Source: Vespa crabro (taxonomy: Eukaryota; Arthropoda; Insecta; Hymenoptera; Vespidae). From it: a stretch of DNA of 64,000 nucleotides. Shown piece after piece: positions 36,609 through 47,680 of the stretch. Within the stretch, counting starts at the first letter, position 1. Each line of letters begins with the position of its first letter. The stretch is taken from positions 14,121,867 through 14,185,866 of the forward strand of contig NC_060957.1 of assembly GCF_910589235.1 (NCBI RefSeq). Direction: 5' to 3'. Made by a program: the position numbers and the translations under genes. Under the pieces are notes generated by a model, which saw nothing but the letters and a program-made list of their open reading frames with translations, had not been told where the DNA came from and ran no database searches.

Positions 36609-37267
36609 GTATCCGTAGGCGGGCAAAGTCGAGGAAATCGGCTTTTCCGGTAAAGGAAGAAAATCTCTGTTTTCGGCATCGAAGCGTGACTATGCTCTAT
36701 GAAATGTACACGTCGTCGACAAGAACGTTGCGTGCGGTGTGATCCCTTTTCTCTTTCTCCCCTCGTTCTCTTTCTCTTTCTCCCTCATTCTCTCTTTCTT
36801 CTTTATATTCTTTTAAAAAGATGTATCTTCTCGCACGCGATAACAAGGACGATTCTAAAATAAACACTCTTTATTTCGTCAGTTACTATCGCCCTACTTT
36901 TTTTTTCATGCTTGTTAGACCATCTCTCTCTCTCTCTCTCTCTCTCTCCCTCCCTCCCTCGTTCAATAGCGAGCTAATAAAAGAAGATACCTAATGATTC
37001 GTATGATGAACGGATGGATGGAAATCGAAATGACTTGGATGCGTGCTCGTGGACGCGTATTCCGTTCGTTTAATCGTAACCTATCGCTCGTCAAGGCTTC
37101 TCGACGACCTCGACCGAGTATCGTCGCGTCTCGTCTCGATTTTCTCTATATAAAAACCCCCCCTTTCGCTTCGGGACACGTACATCTCGAGCGCACGTGC
37201 GATACGTCCGTGTTACGAGGAGGAACGAAACGATCCGAGGGACGGCTGGCTATTCGTCACGACAAAG

Positions 37268-37271
<4 letters not shown>

Positions 37272-37302
<31 letters not shown>
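37272..37302. repeat. (GA)n microsatellite
   Basis: Perfect GA run in wge intron 1. Confidence 0.95.
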
Positions 37303-37308
<6 letters not shown>

Positions 37309-39379
37309 AAATGAACAAATAAAAGTCAAGATCGTTTAATCGCCAATTCTGGGGTATCGAAGTTTCACGTAACGTTTATCTTCTCTGGATTAAAAGTTTA
37401 TATAAATTTTTATTGAGATAAAAATTTCTTTTTCTATTACGATCAGAATGCAATTGCACGAAACTACAGTAATCACGGAATATCCCGATGACATTTGGAA
37501 ATCCATGAACGATATATATTTAATATTTATCAAATTTTAATCGTGATGGTAGAAGATAGAAGCATAGTGAATCCTTTTTAACGAAAAAGGTAGGTCGAAG
37601 GTAAGTGTGAAGCTTTTCTGAAAAGGAAGATAGAAAAAGGAGAAAAGAAAAAAAAAGAAAAATAAAAAAATAACGACAAAAAGAAAGAAACGCGCTTCAC
37701 GCCGCGTTATTTGCTCTTTCACGCATCGTACGGCGCGTAACGCCTGTCCATAGTTTGCGCTCGTCCGCCAGTGAATATCGCGTCGGTTAAATCCCTCTTC
37801 TTTCTCGACAACAAAAGGAAGAAAAGAAGAAAAAGAAGAAGAAAAATAGGAAATAATAGAACGACATGTTGTTGAAATTCGCGTTGTTCCTGAACACACG
37901 CGGCGCGCCCAATACGGGACCGACCGAACGCCGATGCGCGTTTCCTGGCTATGTCGAAAAACGTAAAAGAAGGGAAAGAAAATAGATGGAAAAATAGAAC
38001 AAAAAGCAAAAAAAAAAAAATAATATATAAATAAATAAATAAAATAAAACAAGAAGGAAAAAAAATTTCTCTCGTGAAAATTGCTCAACCGTAACAACGC
38101 GCATAAAGCGAGAACGCACGAGCTCGCGATATGCACCTTCAAAAAATTCGCGCAACGACGCGTAAAATCCGGTATAATGAGTTACACGAACCCCCAGTTA
38201 ATTCGTTCTGCTAACTCCTTGTTTCTCTTCCTAATACGACGGAGAAAAGAAAAGGGGGAAAAAAAGAAAAGAAAACAAAAACAAAGAAAAGAAAGAAAAT
38301 AAAAAAGAAAAGAAAAAAGAAATATTAAGCAAAAACCCTAACTCTGTCATATGAATCGATTAAAACGGGACAGGTTATATTATAATATAGTTTAACTTGA
38401 ACTTTCTCTCCCTATTACTTCAGCTTCTCTCAGATAACGTTCTAGGACGTTGCTAGGTCCGCTAGCTCGTTTAAAACTTGTATAATGATCGTTTCTCGCC
38501 AAGTGGAGAACGTAAAAGGAGGCTAACGGCAACGAATTGGGACTACGAAAAAGGACGTTAATAACGTTACCCGCTCGAGTTTAAGTACGATTTTCGACGT
38601 CGTCCCGTTAATCACTTCTCTCGTTCTTTCATCCTGTTTAAAAGGATGGGACACGAGGAATCGATCGATGAAACGATAGAATCGATTCGTGATCGAACGA
38701 ATGATGATTACTCGAAAGGATCGAAGGATTCAAGAACGCACCGAACTTATATAGGGATATGAGGACAAATGTTGTAGACGCGTGTAGGTATAATAAAAAA
38801 GAGAGTATTTTTTTTAGCTCGGTTGTCGCACGGCACCGTCGTTAACACCTGCTTTGGTAGCTTTCCATGATGAGATCATGCTTGAAAGACCGTCGTCGGA
38901 TTATAGGGCCACGCCGTCGAGACACGAGTGACAGCGTGACACCGTCATTACTAAGGACTCATATAAGTACTTCGTTACTTGACCGAACCACACCGAACCT
39001 CCCCTCGACATGTATACGCTGTATATTATTATACCTAGATTATGCTGAATTAAGGAGTCATGATGACCTTTCGAATCGTTTCCTGCTCTATCGGATCCTA
39101 TACCTATCTATGGAATCGCGATGATCGAGTGGAAGATAAACAAGATAAAAAAAAAAAAAAAAAGAAATATAAGAAAGCAAAATCCTTGAAAAAAAGTACA
39201 TCGAACGAAGAGACCAAAAGAAAAGAAAGAGCGTTGGCCGAAGCGCTGACGATACGTTGACACCACCGTAGGATTTATGCCGTTACTAGGCCAACTCCTC
39301 TCTGCACGCTCTATTTTCACCGTTGAGCGCACGTTTTATACCCGCTGCTTCTGCTCCTCTTCGCTTGCTCGCTCGCTCT

Positions 39380-39446
39380 TTCGTTCGTTCGTTCGTTCGT
39401 TCGTTCGTTCGTCCGTTCGTCCGTTCGTTCGTTCGTTCGTCCGTTC
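39380..39446. repeat. (CGTT)n tetranucleotide array
   Basis: About 16 copies of CGTT with three CCGT variants. It is the same motif as the CGAA array at 13762 read on the other strand, roughly 25 kb away. Confidence 0.96.
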
Positions 39447-40850
39447 ACCATCATGGACCGGACGAATACACCGAAGAGAGGAATACGCGGACCACGCCTC
39501 TTGCACGAGCTACTCTCGCCTAACTCTAAGAGAGAGATAGAGAGAGAGAGAAAGAGAGGAATAAAGGGAGGGAGGGAGGGATGAAAAAAGACTTTCGAGT
39601 TTTCTTCCTCCTTCCTCCAAGTCTTGGATCTACGCTTCGCAGAGCTCAAACGTTTTTCGACCGGAACAGGGCACGTCCTACGCGTGTCTACGGGATCGAA
39701 ACCGGATTACCCTCGTTCCTTGCCACACGATTCCTTCTTTTCTTTTTCATTTTTCCTTTTTATTTTACTTACTTTTCGATAGCTTGGATCACATAGCAAA
39801 GTGTTAAAATACCAATTTCTATCATCGATTAGGGATAAATCCTTCTTAATTCGAGTTATTTTCTTATACTTTAACGAAATCAAAGGAGGATTTCTCATTA
39901 CGTCCTTTATCGACACGGATGATTTTCGATGAACAGAAGCCGCTTGAATTTTCGAATCGGAAGGTCGCGATTAAAAAGGGATCCTACTTCGATCGTATGG
40001 AATAATCGATGACCTTGCCTTTCCTCGGACAAGCTTTTGCACTTACAGATTCGAACGGGCAGAATTCGCGAGACGTTTTAACCGTCTACCGCTTTACTTC
40101 GCGATAATTTAAATCCGCGAATACCTTAATGTTCCCAACTTTTCGATGATCTTCATCCTGGTCGAAAAAAACCACGTAGATGTCTTTAACCGGGATATAC
40201 CGGGGCAAACGGCCGAAATACGATATATTATCGCGTATTGCATTTGTTCTCGAACTTGCGGAAAAATGCGTGTCAATGCGAGAAAGAAGAGAGTCGCGTC
40301 GTTATAAAAAAAAGAAAGAAAAAAAAAAAAAGAAAAAAAAAGAAAAAAAGAAAAGGAAAGAAAAGAAAAGAAAAACGAAACTCCATTAATTTTCTATAAA
40401 ATTTCTTTGGCACCTTTCCAATCGATAACCACCGACACGCTAGGGAATCCAAAATACCTATGAAAACGTGCATACCTTTCGGATTGGCGGAAGGAAGGTC
40501 GATCTATAAAATAGACGGTATAATATTAATTTATATATTGGTCCTTAATGGAATTGGATTCGAACTAGTTTCGAATACGAAAATACGTGCGCTTAAATTA
40601 TTGCCACGTTCGAAAAGTTCGAAGCGACTTTTAATTAAATTCTATATATGCATACGCGTGTGCGCACACATACGTATAATTAAAAATTGGTATGTGAACT
40701 TTTCGAAAGGTTTCAATATGTCGTTGACTTTTAATAATACCAATTTCATAGATTAATTTTTTCGATTTTTCAATATCATATCCCGTAATTAAGATCGAAG
40801 AAAGACATCGATGCAGTAAGAAAGAAAAGAAGGAGACCATTTTTCGTGGG

Positions 40851-40965
40851 GTGTCCCGCAAGACGAAACTCTTGAGCGATTAAGGTTATTCGGTTGTCGG
40901 TCGACGCCAATGCCTGAAAGCAGGTCGAGTTGCATTATTCTCACAGCTCGTTACTATCACGTACC
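40851..40965. repeat. Diverged direct repeat, copy A
   Basis: The core from GATTAAGGTTATTCGG (40878) to about 40962 aligns to copy B at 41627 with about 75% identity and a few 1-2 bp gaps. Weaker similarity extends about 20 bp upstream (GCAAGACGAAACTC versus GCAAGAGCAAATCTC). Shared blocks include GATTAAGGTTA, GACGCCAATG, AAAGC, GGTCG and CATTATTCT. It does not look like a simple repeat; its origin is unknown. Confidence 0.75.
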
Positions 40966-41599
40966 AACTCGAAATCGTAGCTTCGTCGGCACGCCGGCGG
41001 TACTTCGAGGGAAACTTTATTCGATGAAATTATTCGATGCTTCTTCTTCTTTTCCTCTTTCTGCACCGCAATGCGCGCCGAGACTTCACAGCGCGGCGAA
41101 ACTCCGTAGAAAACGGAATAACGTACGGTTATTCGATGATCTTCAAAAGAGACGTCTCGATAACATCCTTATCGAAATTGAATTTTCGTGGACTACTCGA
41201 AAAGAATTCCTGCTACGTCTCTTTTTCGGTAATCCTGTCGAATTTCGAATCTCGAGTTGAATCTCTATGAACGGAATACGGTCGAGCGAACGTAGTCAAA
41301 AGTAATCGCTACGATCCCTCTGGCTCAAGCACGATCTAGGATCTCCGATGATCATCCGGAATATTTCGCGAGTAGGTAGTAGACTGAGAGAATTTCGAGC
41401 CGTAACCAGAAATGGCTATGACTACGTAAAGTTACGAGGCTGGAAGAGAAAGGGAGAGAGAGAGAGAGAGATGAGGTAGCGTAGAAGCGTGCAAATGAAT
41501 TTTCCAATGTCCTCCGAAAGCCTCGGTGTGAATGTGTAGCAGCTCTACGAGCTCACCTAGGCCAAGTAGAGTAGGCAAGTAAAGCTCGCGTACAGCTCG

Positions 41600-41712
41600 T
41601 AGAACGAAGGCAAGAGCAAATCTCCTCCGATTAAGGTTACTCGAGTTGCTGGCTGACGCCAATGGCGCAAAGCGGGTCGCTACATTATTCTTACTGCTCA
41701 TTTCTACCATGT
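41600..41712. repeat. Diverged direct repeat, copy B
   Basis: Second copy of the element at 40851, same orientation, 750 bp downstream. Its minus strand has an open frame (to about 41737) that copy A lacks because of a stop, so a conserved coding role is unlikely. Confidence 0.75.
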
Positions 41713-42467
41713 TGCGGGCTCCGTAACACAGCGACAAGACTATACGGTACCTCGCTCAAACACATACTCGATCGTACACACGCACACGCACGCTACCTTG
41801 CGGCTTTGTCGTCCAATCTTCGACCAATATATATGGCTAGCAGCTCTCATCGCAAGAACATCGAATACACGAAACTTTTCGAGGACAACTCCTCGTCGTC
41901 GTTGCGTTTAACCTTTCTACCTTTCCTTAAAATGCGGAGGTGGTGGATGAACGCTCGCGCGCATAGCCGATCTCAAACTCCTTAATTGGCTCAAGAGAGA
42001 GACGCGGGCTCGAGGTTCCTCCCTCTCCCCCTTACCCCGCTCTCTCTCTCTCTCTCTCTGCTCGATCTCCACCTCGTCGCTGTTCACCAAAATTCGAGCG
42101 TGCGTCTGCTTCTACGAGGTGAAAGTTGCCGATTCATGAGAACTGGCTAAAATCCCGAGAGAGTGAGAGAGAGAGAGAGAGAGAGAGATACGAGCCTGGC
42201 CGATAAGCTTGAAGAAACGAGTAAAAGATTATTTTTACGTTGAATATTTTTATTTGAAACATTCGTATGTACTATAATACATACGTGGTAAAACTTATGG
42301 TTCCGAATATGTTGAGAACGTATGACAAATGTCAACGGCTCGCATATGTTTCCGGATTTAATGTTGACAAAGCCCCAAGATAGCGTCCGGACGATGGACG
42401 TATAATGTAAAAATCGATATGTATCGAAAGGTGTTATCGTGGAAAACGGATTAACGTCAATGTTACT

Positions 42468-42525
42468 ACGATACGATACGATACGATACGATACGATACG
42501 ATACGATACGATACGTTACGATACG
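42468..42525. repeat. (ACGAT)n pentanucleotide array
   Basis: About eleven copies of the 5-bp unit ACGAT, one carrying ACGTT. It is the only clear pentanucleotide array seen. Confidence 0.97.
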
Positions 42526-43590
42526 TCGTCGAATCGAAGACGAGAGCCATAGGATATGATCCAATTGCTACGTCCTGCGAATTCGAGCGACTACAAGAGC
42601 CGATGTTATATGGTATAGGTATATCGCGCTAACTAAAGATTAAATCTTGCGCGCGGAAAGTGCGAGGCTAAATTTATGACGCGAACTACGAGGAGACCAC
42701 GATGAGAAAGAGAAATAGAAGAAGAAGTAGAAGAAGAAACGCGTACCAACATCCGGGGATATTGTGGGGGGGAAGGGGGTAGGGAGGGGGGGCGAAAGAT
42801 TTATCGGTGCTATGAATTATCAAAGCAATGTACCTACATCGCCATGGATTCCAAGGAAAGCGAATCGAGTTCCTCTCGCGTTGGAGAACATTGGACGTAT
42901 GGCGTACGAAGATGCAATCGGATATGCTAGAAATGATCTACCCGTTAGATCGTTACGAGATTGAATTCTTTTTTTTTCTTTTTTCTTTTTTTTTCTTAAC
43001 AAATTGGCGTTAATTGCATTAAGAATTGATAGCGTTGATTGTTATGGGGTATGTTTTCTGTTAACACGAATTATATCCGCCACGAGATTACTGTTATAAA
43101 TGTTGTTTGACAGAAAAACTTACTTCAAATCCCATTAGAAGAATTGTGGTCGACTAATTAGAATTTTTTATGAGATTATTGTCCGACATTCGTTCGTCAG
43201 ATTTAGCTTGCAAAGTTCGATGAAGAACTTGGATAAGAGTAGTACGAGGAAGAGAGTCTTTCCGAATCCAAGTACGACGAAAAGGCCGTACTAATTAATG
43301 CCGGCGGGGTAAAAAGACAAGACGAAAAAAATATAAGGAAGGCGTCGGTGGTACCGCCAAGTGTCCTGGAGGAGGGGTTTCGAAAGAAGAAGGCGGTGCG
43401 TGTTCAAAAGCCGCGACTAAAAATATAAATTCTATTTCGAGCCCCAGGCGGAAGGTCAAGGCGTGCTAGAAACAGCCAGTAACGCTCGAGGAAATATGTG
43501 CCTCGGTATCGTCGAGCCAACCTTCTATCGCATTGTTCATAAAGTTCTTACAGATTTCGACGATATTGAAATGCTTATTTGACAAGTACG

Positions 43591-43593
<3 letters not shown>

Positions 43594-43675
<82 letters not shown>
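43594..43675. repeat. (GA)41, longest dinucleotide run in the window
   Basis: 82 bp of uninterrupted GA in wge intron 1. Perfect mirror symmetry and all-purine/all-pyrimidine strands favour triplex (H-DNA) formation. Confidence 0.98.
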
Positions 43676-43678
<3 letters not shown>

Positions 43679-44374
43679 ATCGAAGACTTTTAACATGCTA
43701 AAAGCTAGATCTGGTGGAAACACATTTCCCATAGTGGCGAACAATGGAAAAGATGCAAAGGGATAGTCGAGGAAGTTCAGGGAGAATATTTCTTTCTCTT
43801 TCTCCATATCTCTTTCACTTGCAGAGAGATGTCTGCAGAGACCTCTTAAATGGCCACTTCCTTAGACTAGTTTGCTTTGAGACCTTGAAAGCGTACTTAC
43901 TTCGCCGATCTTCCGCATATCCTTTTGCTTCTTCTTATCCTTGCCTATTGAATTATTCGACTCCAAAGTACAAAAGTCTATCGAAATATCAATTCTCCAG
44001 ATTGAAGGAAGATTGGAATCATAGAGTTTTGTTCTTAGGATTTAATACCAGATTTTTCGAATAAGTGAAATAAGACTCTCGAAACAAATCCAAAAACAAA
44101 GCTGAAATCTCAAATGTCCGAGTGAATATCGCTATTACCATAAGGCTATAACTACCATCAATTTGTACGCACCTGAGACGCGAAAGAATATCGGCGGTGG
44201 CCGCGTCCGATCGTAGCGAGCTGCTAACGCAAGCTTCGCTACTTTCTCCGGTGAAATGCCAACGAGTTAGGCAGTACGTGAGAGATTAACCGAGTATGTG
44301 CACCGAGTAATACTCACTCACTCACTCATTCCCTCTCTCTCTCCACACATACACTCTATCTTTTTCTTGCTCGT

Positions 44375-44400
44375 GCTAGCTAGCTAGCTAGCTAGCTAGC
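44375..44400. repeat. (GCTA)6 array
   Basis: Tetranucleotide whose unit is self-complementary across neighbours (GCTAGC, TAGCTA), so the whole array is a palindrome. Confidence 0.95.
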
Positions 44401-44446
44401 AAGCTCCTGTTCCTGCCGGTGGTAATCAAACCGAGCGCTCTCCCCA

Positions 44447-44458
<12 letters not shown>

Positions 44459-44490
<32 letters not shown>
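44459..44490. repeat. (CT)n microsatellite
   Basis: CT run close to the GCTA array. Confidence 0.95.
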
Positions 44491-44493
<3 letters not shown>

Positions 44494-44499
44494 CTCCTG

Positions 44500-44720
44500 C
44501 GCTAAGTAAACCGTACCGGTTTCCCGTATAACGAGAAACTCTAGCGTAGCCGACTTCATTCGGCGAAACGACATGTCGACGGTGATACATAAACCGAACA
44601 GCAGCACCACCACCTCCATCTCTTTAGTACTAATTTTAGCCGCCCCTCATAATTGCCACGTAATAAAGACCCTTAACTCGCTCACACGCCTGATTCGTAC
44701 GATTACGATCCCGTATCCAT
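44500..44720. promoter_or_regulatory. Candidate regulatory island in wge intron 1
   Basis: Complex sequence with CTCATAATTGCCACGTAATAA (AT-core sites plus a CACGT half E-box) directly beside the CT run at 44459. A short minus-strand open frame beginning MEVVVLLFGLCITVDM crosses it, but runs into the microsatellite and is not supported as a gene. Confidence 0.2.
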
Positions 44721-45159
44721 TTACCTATGATTAAATCCTACGTCGAATAAGAATTTCAAAGATAAAAATAAAAAACAAGAAAAAGGAAAAAAAAAAAGAA
44801 GGACAGGGAAAAACTGGTATGATCATAATTTCGTAATATCTACAATTTACCTTCCTCGTTAGAAAAAAAGAACAAAAAAGCAAAGAGGAAAAATTCAACG
44901 AGCAGTAAAATTGTCATGTTGTCTTAAAGCAAACGAACGATAAAATGAATAATGAGAGAAATCAATGTCCCTAGATAATATAAGAAGAAAAAGAAAGAGA
45001 GAGCGAGAGAGAGAGTGAGATAAGCAGAAAGGTAATGATTGATTTATTCGAGCTGAGTGAGCAATCGGTTTAGCCAGGTAGGAACGATCGAAGGAAGGAT
45101 CGAGTTCGAAGGGAAAGGTAAAACGATCGTGCGAAAGGTGCGAGATCCAGGGGTTTTCC

Positions 45160-45310
45160 TATCGCACGAGAGAACTTGGACAAGGCGAGATCGCCGACGT
45201 TCCACCGGCGGTACTAAATCACCGTTAAGTGTCAGCTCGTCCCCGAGGTTAATTGATGAGGGAGGGCTAATTACAGGCGATGCTTGACCGCTCGCACGCG
45301 AAATTACGGA
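45160..45310. promoter_or_regulatory. Candidate enhancer island in wge intron 1
   Basis: A repeat-free block with GGTTAATTGATGAGGG and GGGCTAATTACAGGCG, two homeodomain-type cores about 20 bp apart, about 2 kb downstream of exon 1 in the gene's direction. Confidence 0.25.
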
Positions 45311-46009
45311 GAATTTGTTAAGATGTTTTTACAAAAGGCCCGCATTCCGGTCTCGAGCGTTCTCGCATTAGGCGAGAAGCATCCAGCTGCTGCCGCTGCC
45401 GCTGCTGGCTGGCTGCCTGCCTTTGCCTGTGGTTTCTTCCTTTTCTTCCTCTTTTCCTCATCTCTTTCTTCCTCTCGTTCACTCGATTCCTTCTCTCTTT
45501 CCTCGTGAGAGATCCTGAAGGATCCAGCTCGCGAGAGAAACTCCGAACGTCAAACATTTTCTTCTCGCGTTCTTCTCGGAAATCCTTGACCCAAGATTCC
45601 TTATAACTTCTTCTTTTTTCCTCTCCTCTCCTCTCTCTATTACCATCGGTCCATGGCGAACGATTCAAACTTTTCCTCTTTAACTCGACCGCTTCGTTTC
45701 GTTTATATTTTTTCCTTCTTTTTTTTTTTTTTTCTTTTTTCTTCTACCAGAATATCCCCATTAGCTTCTTTACAATTGCATTTCGATAAAAAGAAATAAC
45801 AAACGCAGACGTTTCCATTGTCCCATTTATTCTTGTCACGGTGTATGACGATACGATACACTTTGACGAAGCCCGTACTACGCTCAGATTCTTTTCCAGC
45901 ATCGATTCTCCAGCTCGTGAAAGTCTCGAGAAACGGGGAAACTTTCTTCTCCAGTCATGAATCGCACCGATTTCAAAAGGAGAAAAGCCAATGCTAGACC
46001 TACCTACCG

Positions 46010-46114
46010 ACCAACCAACAAATCAACCAACCAACCAACCAACCAACCAACCAACCAACCAACCAACCAATTAACAAACAAACAAACGAACAAACCAACC
46101 AACCAACCAACCAA
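46010..46114. repeat. (AACC)n tetranucleotide array
   Basis: About 100 bp of CCAA units with AACA variants in the centre. It resembles neither TTAGG nor TTAGGG telomere repeats. Confidence 0.96.
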
Positions 46115-47020
46115 CAAATCTATCGTGCTTTGAATAATCTTGCAAAAATCTCTCGAATTTTAGGAGAGTAATCAGTGGCACATCTCCATCCGAAAATTGG
46201 ACTGGAAAATACAATAGAGAGATGAATATATAGATAGAGAGAGACATAATTAAGATGCTCTGGATCAAGCGACTTCGCGAAGAGCTTATTGCTTCGCCTA
46301 TGGTCCATTAGTCGAAATCTAATATCCCAATTATGAAATTATCTCGGTAGGACAGGACGTGCGCGATGCACGAACGTTGCAAGGCCGGAAAGAGAAGAAA
46401 AAGGAGAATGAGAAAGAGGAGAATGAGAAGGAGAAAGAGAAAGAGGAGGAAGAGAGGAGAAGGAGGTGGAGGAGGAGTAAGAACCTCTGGCATTTTGCCA
46501 CGTCCTTCCAGCCGAAAGTCGACAGTACGGGGATCTCTTAAACTCGCTTTCGTGCCTGATACTTTATACGTTTTGTCTCGCACGTACATATAAACCGAAA
46601 GTCTCTCCTCTTTCGTACATTATTACTCGAGTTCGCAACGCTTGGAATTTATAGAACGTAAGGATTTCCTCGATGCACCGAACGGTGCTCGTATGATAGA
46701 TTCAACGATATAATCTCGCTTTTCTATTCATTTTTCTATTGGATTTCTTTCCTTCTTTTATTAATCAAGCAATATCGAAGTAAAAAAGAAAAAGAAAAAA
46801 GAGAAAAAAAGAAAGAAAAGAAAGAAAAAGAAAATGGAACTGAATCGGAAAGGCTCTACGCGTTACGGAAGAGACGGCATGAAAGAAAAGAGAGGAAGAA
46901 GAAAAAAAAAAGAAAAAAGAGAAGAAGAAGAGAGGAACAAGAACGGGGATATTAAACGCGAGGAGGACTCTTGGAGCTTTCACGGATACCGCAAAGCGTA
47001 ATGAAAAGGCTCGATGCGAC

Positions 47021-47055
47021 GCACGTTGCGGTTGTCGCGCGCAACGCAAACGTGC
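47021..47055. other. Imperfect inverted repeat
   Basis: GCACGT and TGCG at the left pair with CGCA and ACGTGC at the right with single-base bulges, leaving a short CG-rich loop. It lies in wge intron 1, about 270 bp from exon 1. Confidence 0.5.
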
Positions 47056-47321
47056 CCGACCAAAACGTACGCAACGTACGAACGTACACTCGTGTGTACG
47101 TGAGAACGTCCGCTACGGTGACGTTAGGGTCAGCTAAAGATCGTAAATCAAGGTCAAGCTGCAGAGAAGCTTTCAAACGTACATTTTAACTTTTACGCGT
47201 TACTTGCCCTACAGAATATTAGAAAGTTCCTTCTTTCAACTATATTTTCTTTGTATCTTTCTTTTCTTTACTTTTCTCTTTTTTTTTTCTTTCTTTCTTT
47301 TTTTTCCTTTATTCTCTTTAC

Positions 47322-47553
47322 CTCTGAGCAAGTAGGCTGCGAGCATCATGTCCTTGAGCTGCGGCAGATAGAGGCCATTGAGCAAACCATGATTCAAGTA
47401 GTTCATGCTCGGACTGGGATTGTAGTTCAAGCCGGTAGCAAGATGATGGTTCAGCTGATGTAGGTTCGTCAGATGACAGGGATGGCTTAGTCCGTGATTC
47501 GGGATTTGGCTTTCACCGAGCAGCTCGCAAATCTTGCAACGATTCTTCGTCAT
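47322..47553 (-). CDS. wge: wge coding exon 1 (start codon)
   Basis: Encodes residues 1-77 plus one nucleotide. It starts MTKNRCKICELLGESQ, with a CxxC pair, then an Asn/His/Leu-rich stretch ending KDMMLAAYLLR. The ATG at 47553-47551 has A at -3, and an in-frame TAA lies five codons upstream, so this start is well supported. It ends CTCAGAG/GTAAAG, phase 1. The leftover G joins GG of the exon at 31269 to give Gly, in register. It is non-repetitive and lies 16 kb from the next exon. The link rests on strand, phase and the lack of any other gene, so it needs transcript evidence. A separate small gene is the alternative. Confidence 0.75.
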
Positions 47554-47637
47554 CTTTTCTTTTTCTTAACCTTTACAACGAGACTTCACTCGGATCCGCA
47601 CTTCTTCACAACTTTCGTACTTGCTTTCGAATATCAC

Positions 47638-47678
<41 letters not shown>

Positions 47679-47680
47679 CA
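47638..47680. repeat. (TA)n array upstream of wge exon 1
   Basis: TA alternation about 90-130 bp upstream of the wge ATG. It could give a weak TATA-like element, but no specific core promoter was identified. Confidence 0.93.

Larger units (their letters stand above)
31270..47321 (-). other. wge intron 1 (16 kb)
   Basis: The donor AGAG/GTAAAG (47322/47321) and acceptor TTTGCAG/GG (31270/31269) are both phase 1. No additional coding exon was recognised. It carries the longest GA tracts of the window, one (AGT)n cluster, tetra- and pentanucleotide arrays, a diverged direct repeat at 40.9/41.6 kb, and complex islands near 35.4-35.6, 36.2-36.4, 44.1-44.3, 44.5-44.7 and 45.1-45.3 kb that may be regulatory. 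Confidence 0.6.
27547..47553 (-). other. wge: winged eye-like BAH-domain chromatin gene, full coding span (9 exons)
   Basis: Nine coding exons join with matching phases: 47553-47322, 31269-31075, 30911-30770, 30638-30433, 30310-29988, 29818-28373, 28264-28105, 28005-27837 and 27733-27547. They total 3060 nt, which is 1019 residues plus TGA. All eight introns are GT-AG, with phases 1,1,2,1,0,0,1,2. Intron 1 is 16.05 kb; the rest are 99-169 nt except intron 2 (163) and intron 3 (131). The C-terminal BAH domain (about 830-957), a Cys-rich segment, nuclear localisation signals and Pro/Tyr/Gly-rich N-terminal half match the Winged eye/BAHCC1/TNRC18 family. In Drosophila, Wge is a nuclear chromatin factor linked to heterochromatin and to eye/wing fate. 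Extra exons of phase 1-1 in the large intron and untranslated 5' exons cannot be excluded. Confidence 0.85.

Noticed and set aside
41432..41737. Minus-strand open frame of 101 codons overlapping direct-repeat copy B
   Set aside because: It ends in a CT-derived Ser-Leu run, has no recognisable domain, and the homologous stretch in copy A has a stop codon.
44392..44619. Minus-strand frame starting MEVVVLLFGLCITVDM, like a signal peptide
   Set aside because: It runs directly into (GA)n-encoded Arg-Glu repeats and shows no conserved motif or splice partner.
46010..46114. Possible interstitial telomere repeat
   Set aside because: The unit is AACC, not TTAGG or its complement CCTAA.
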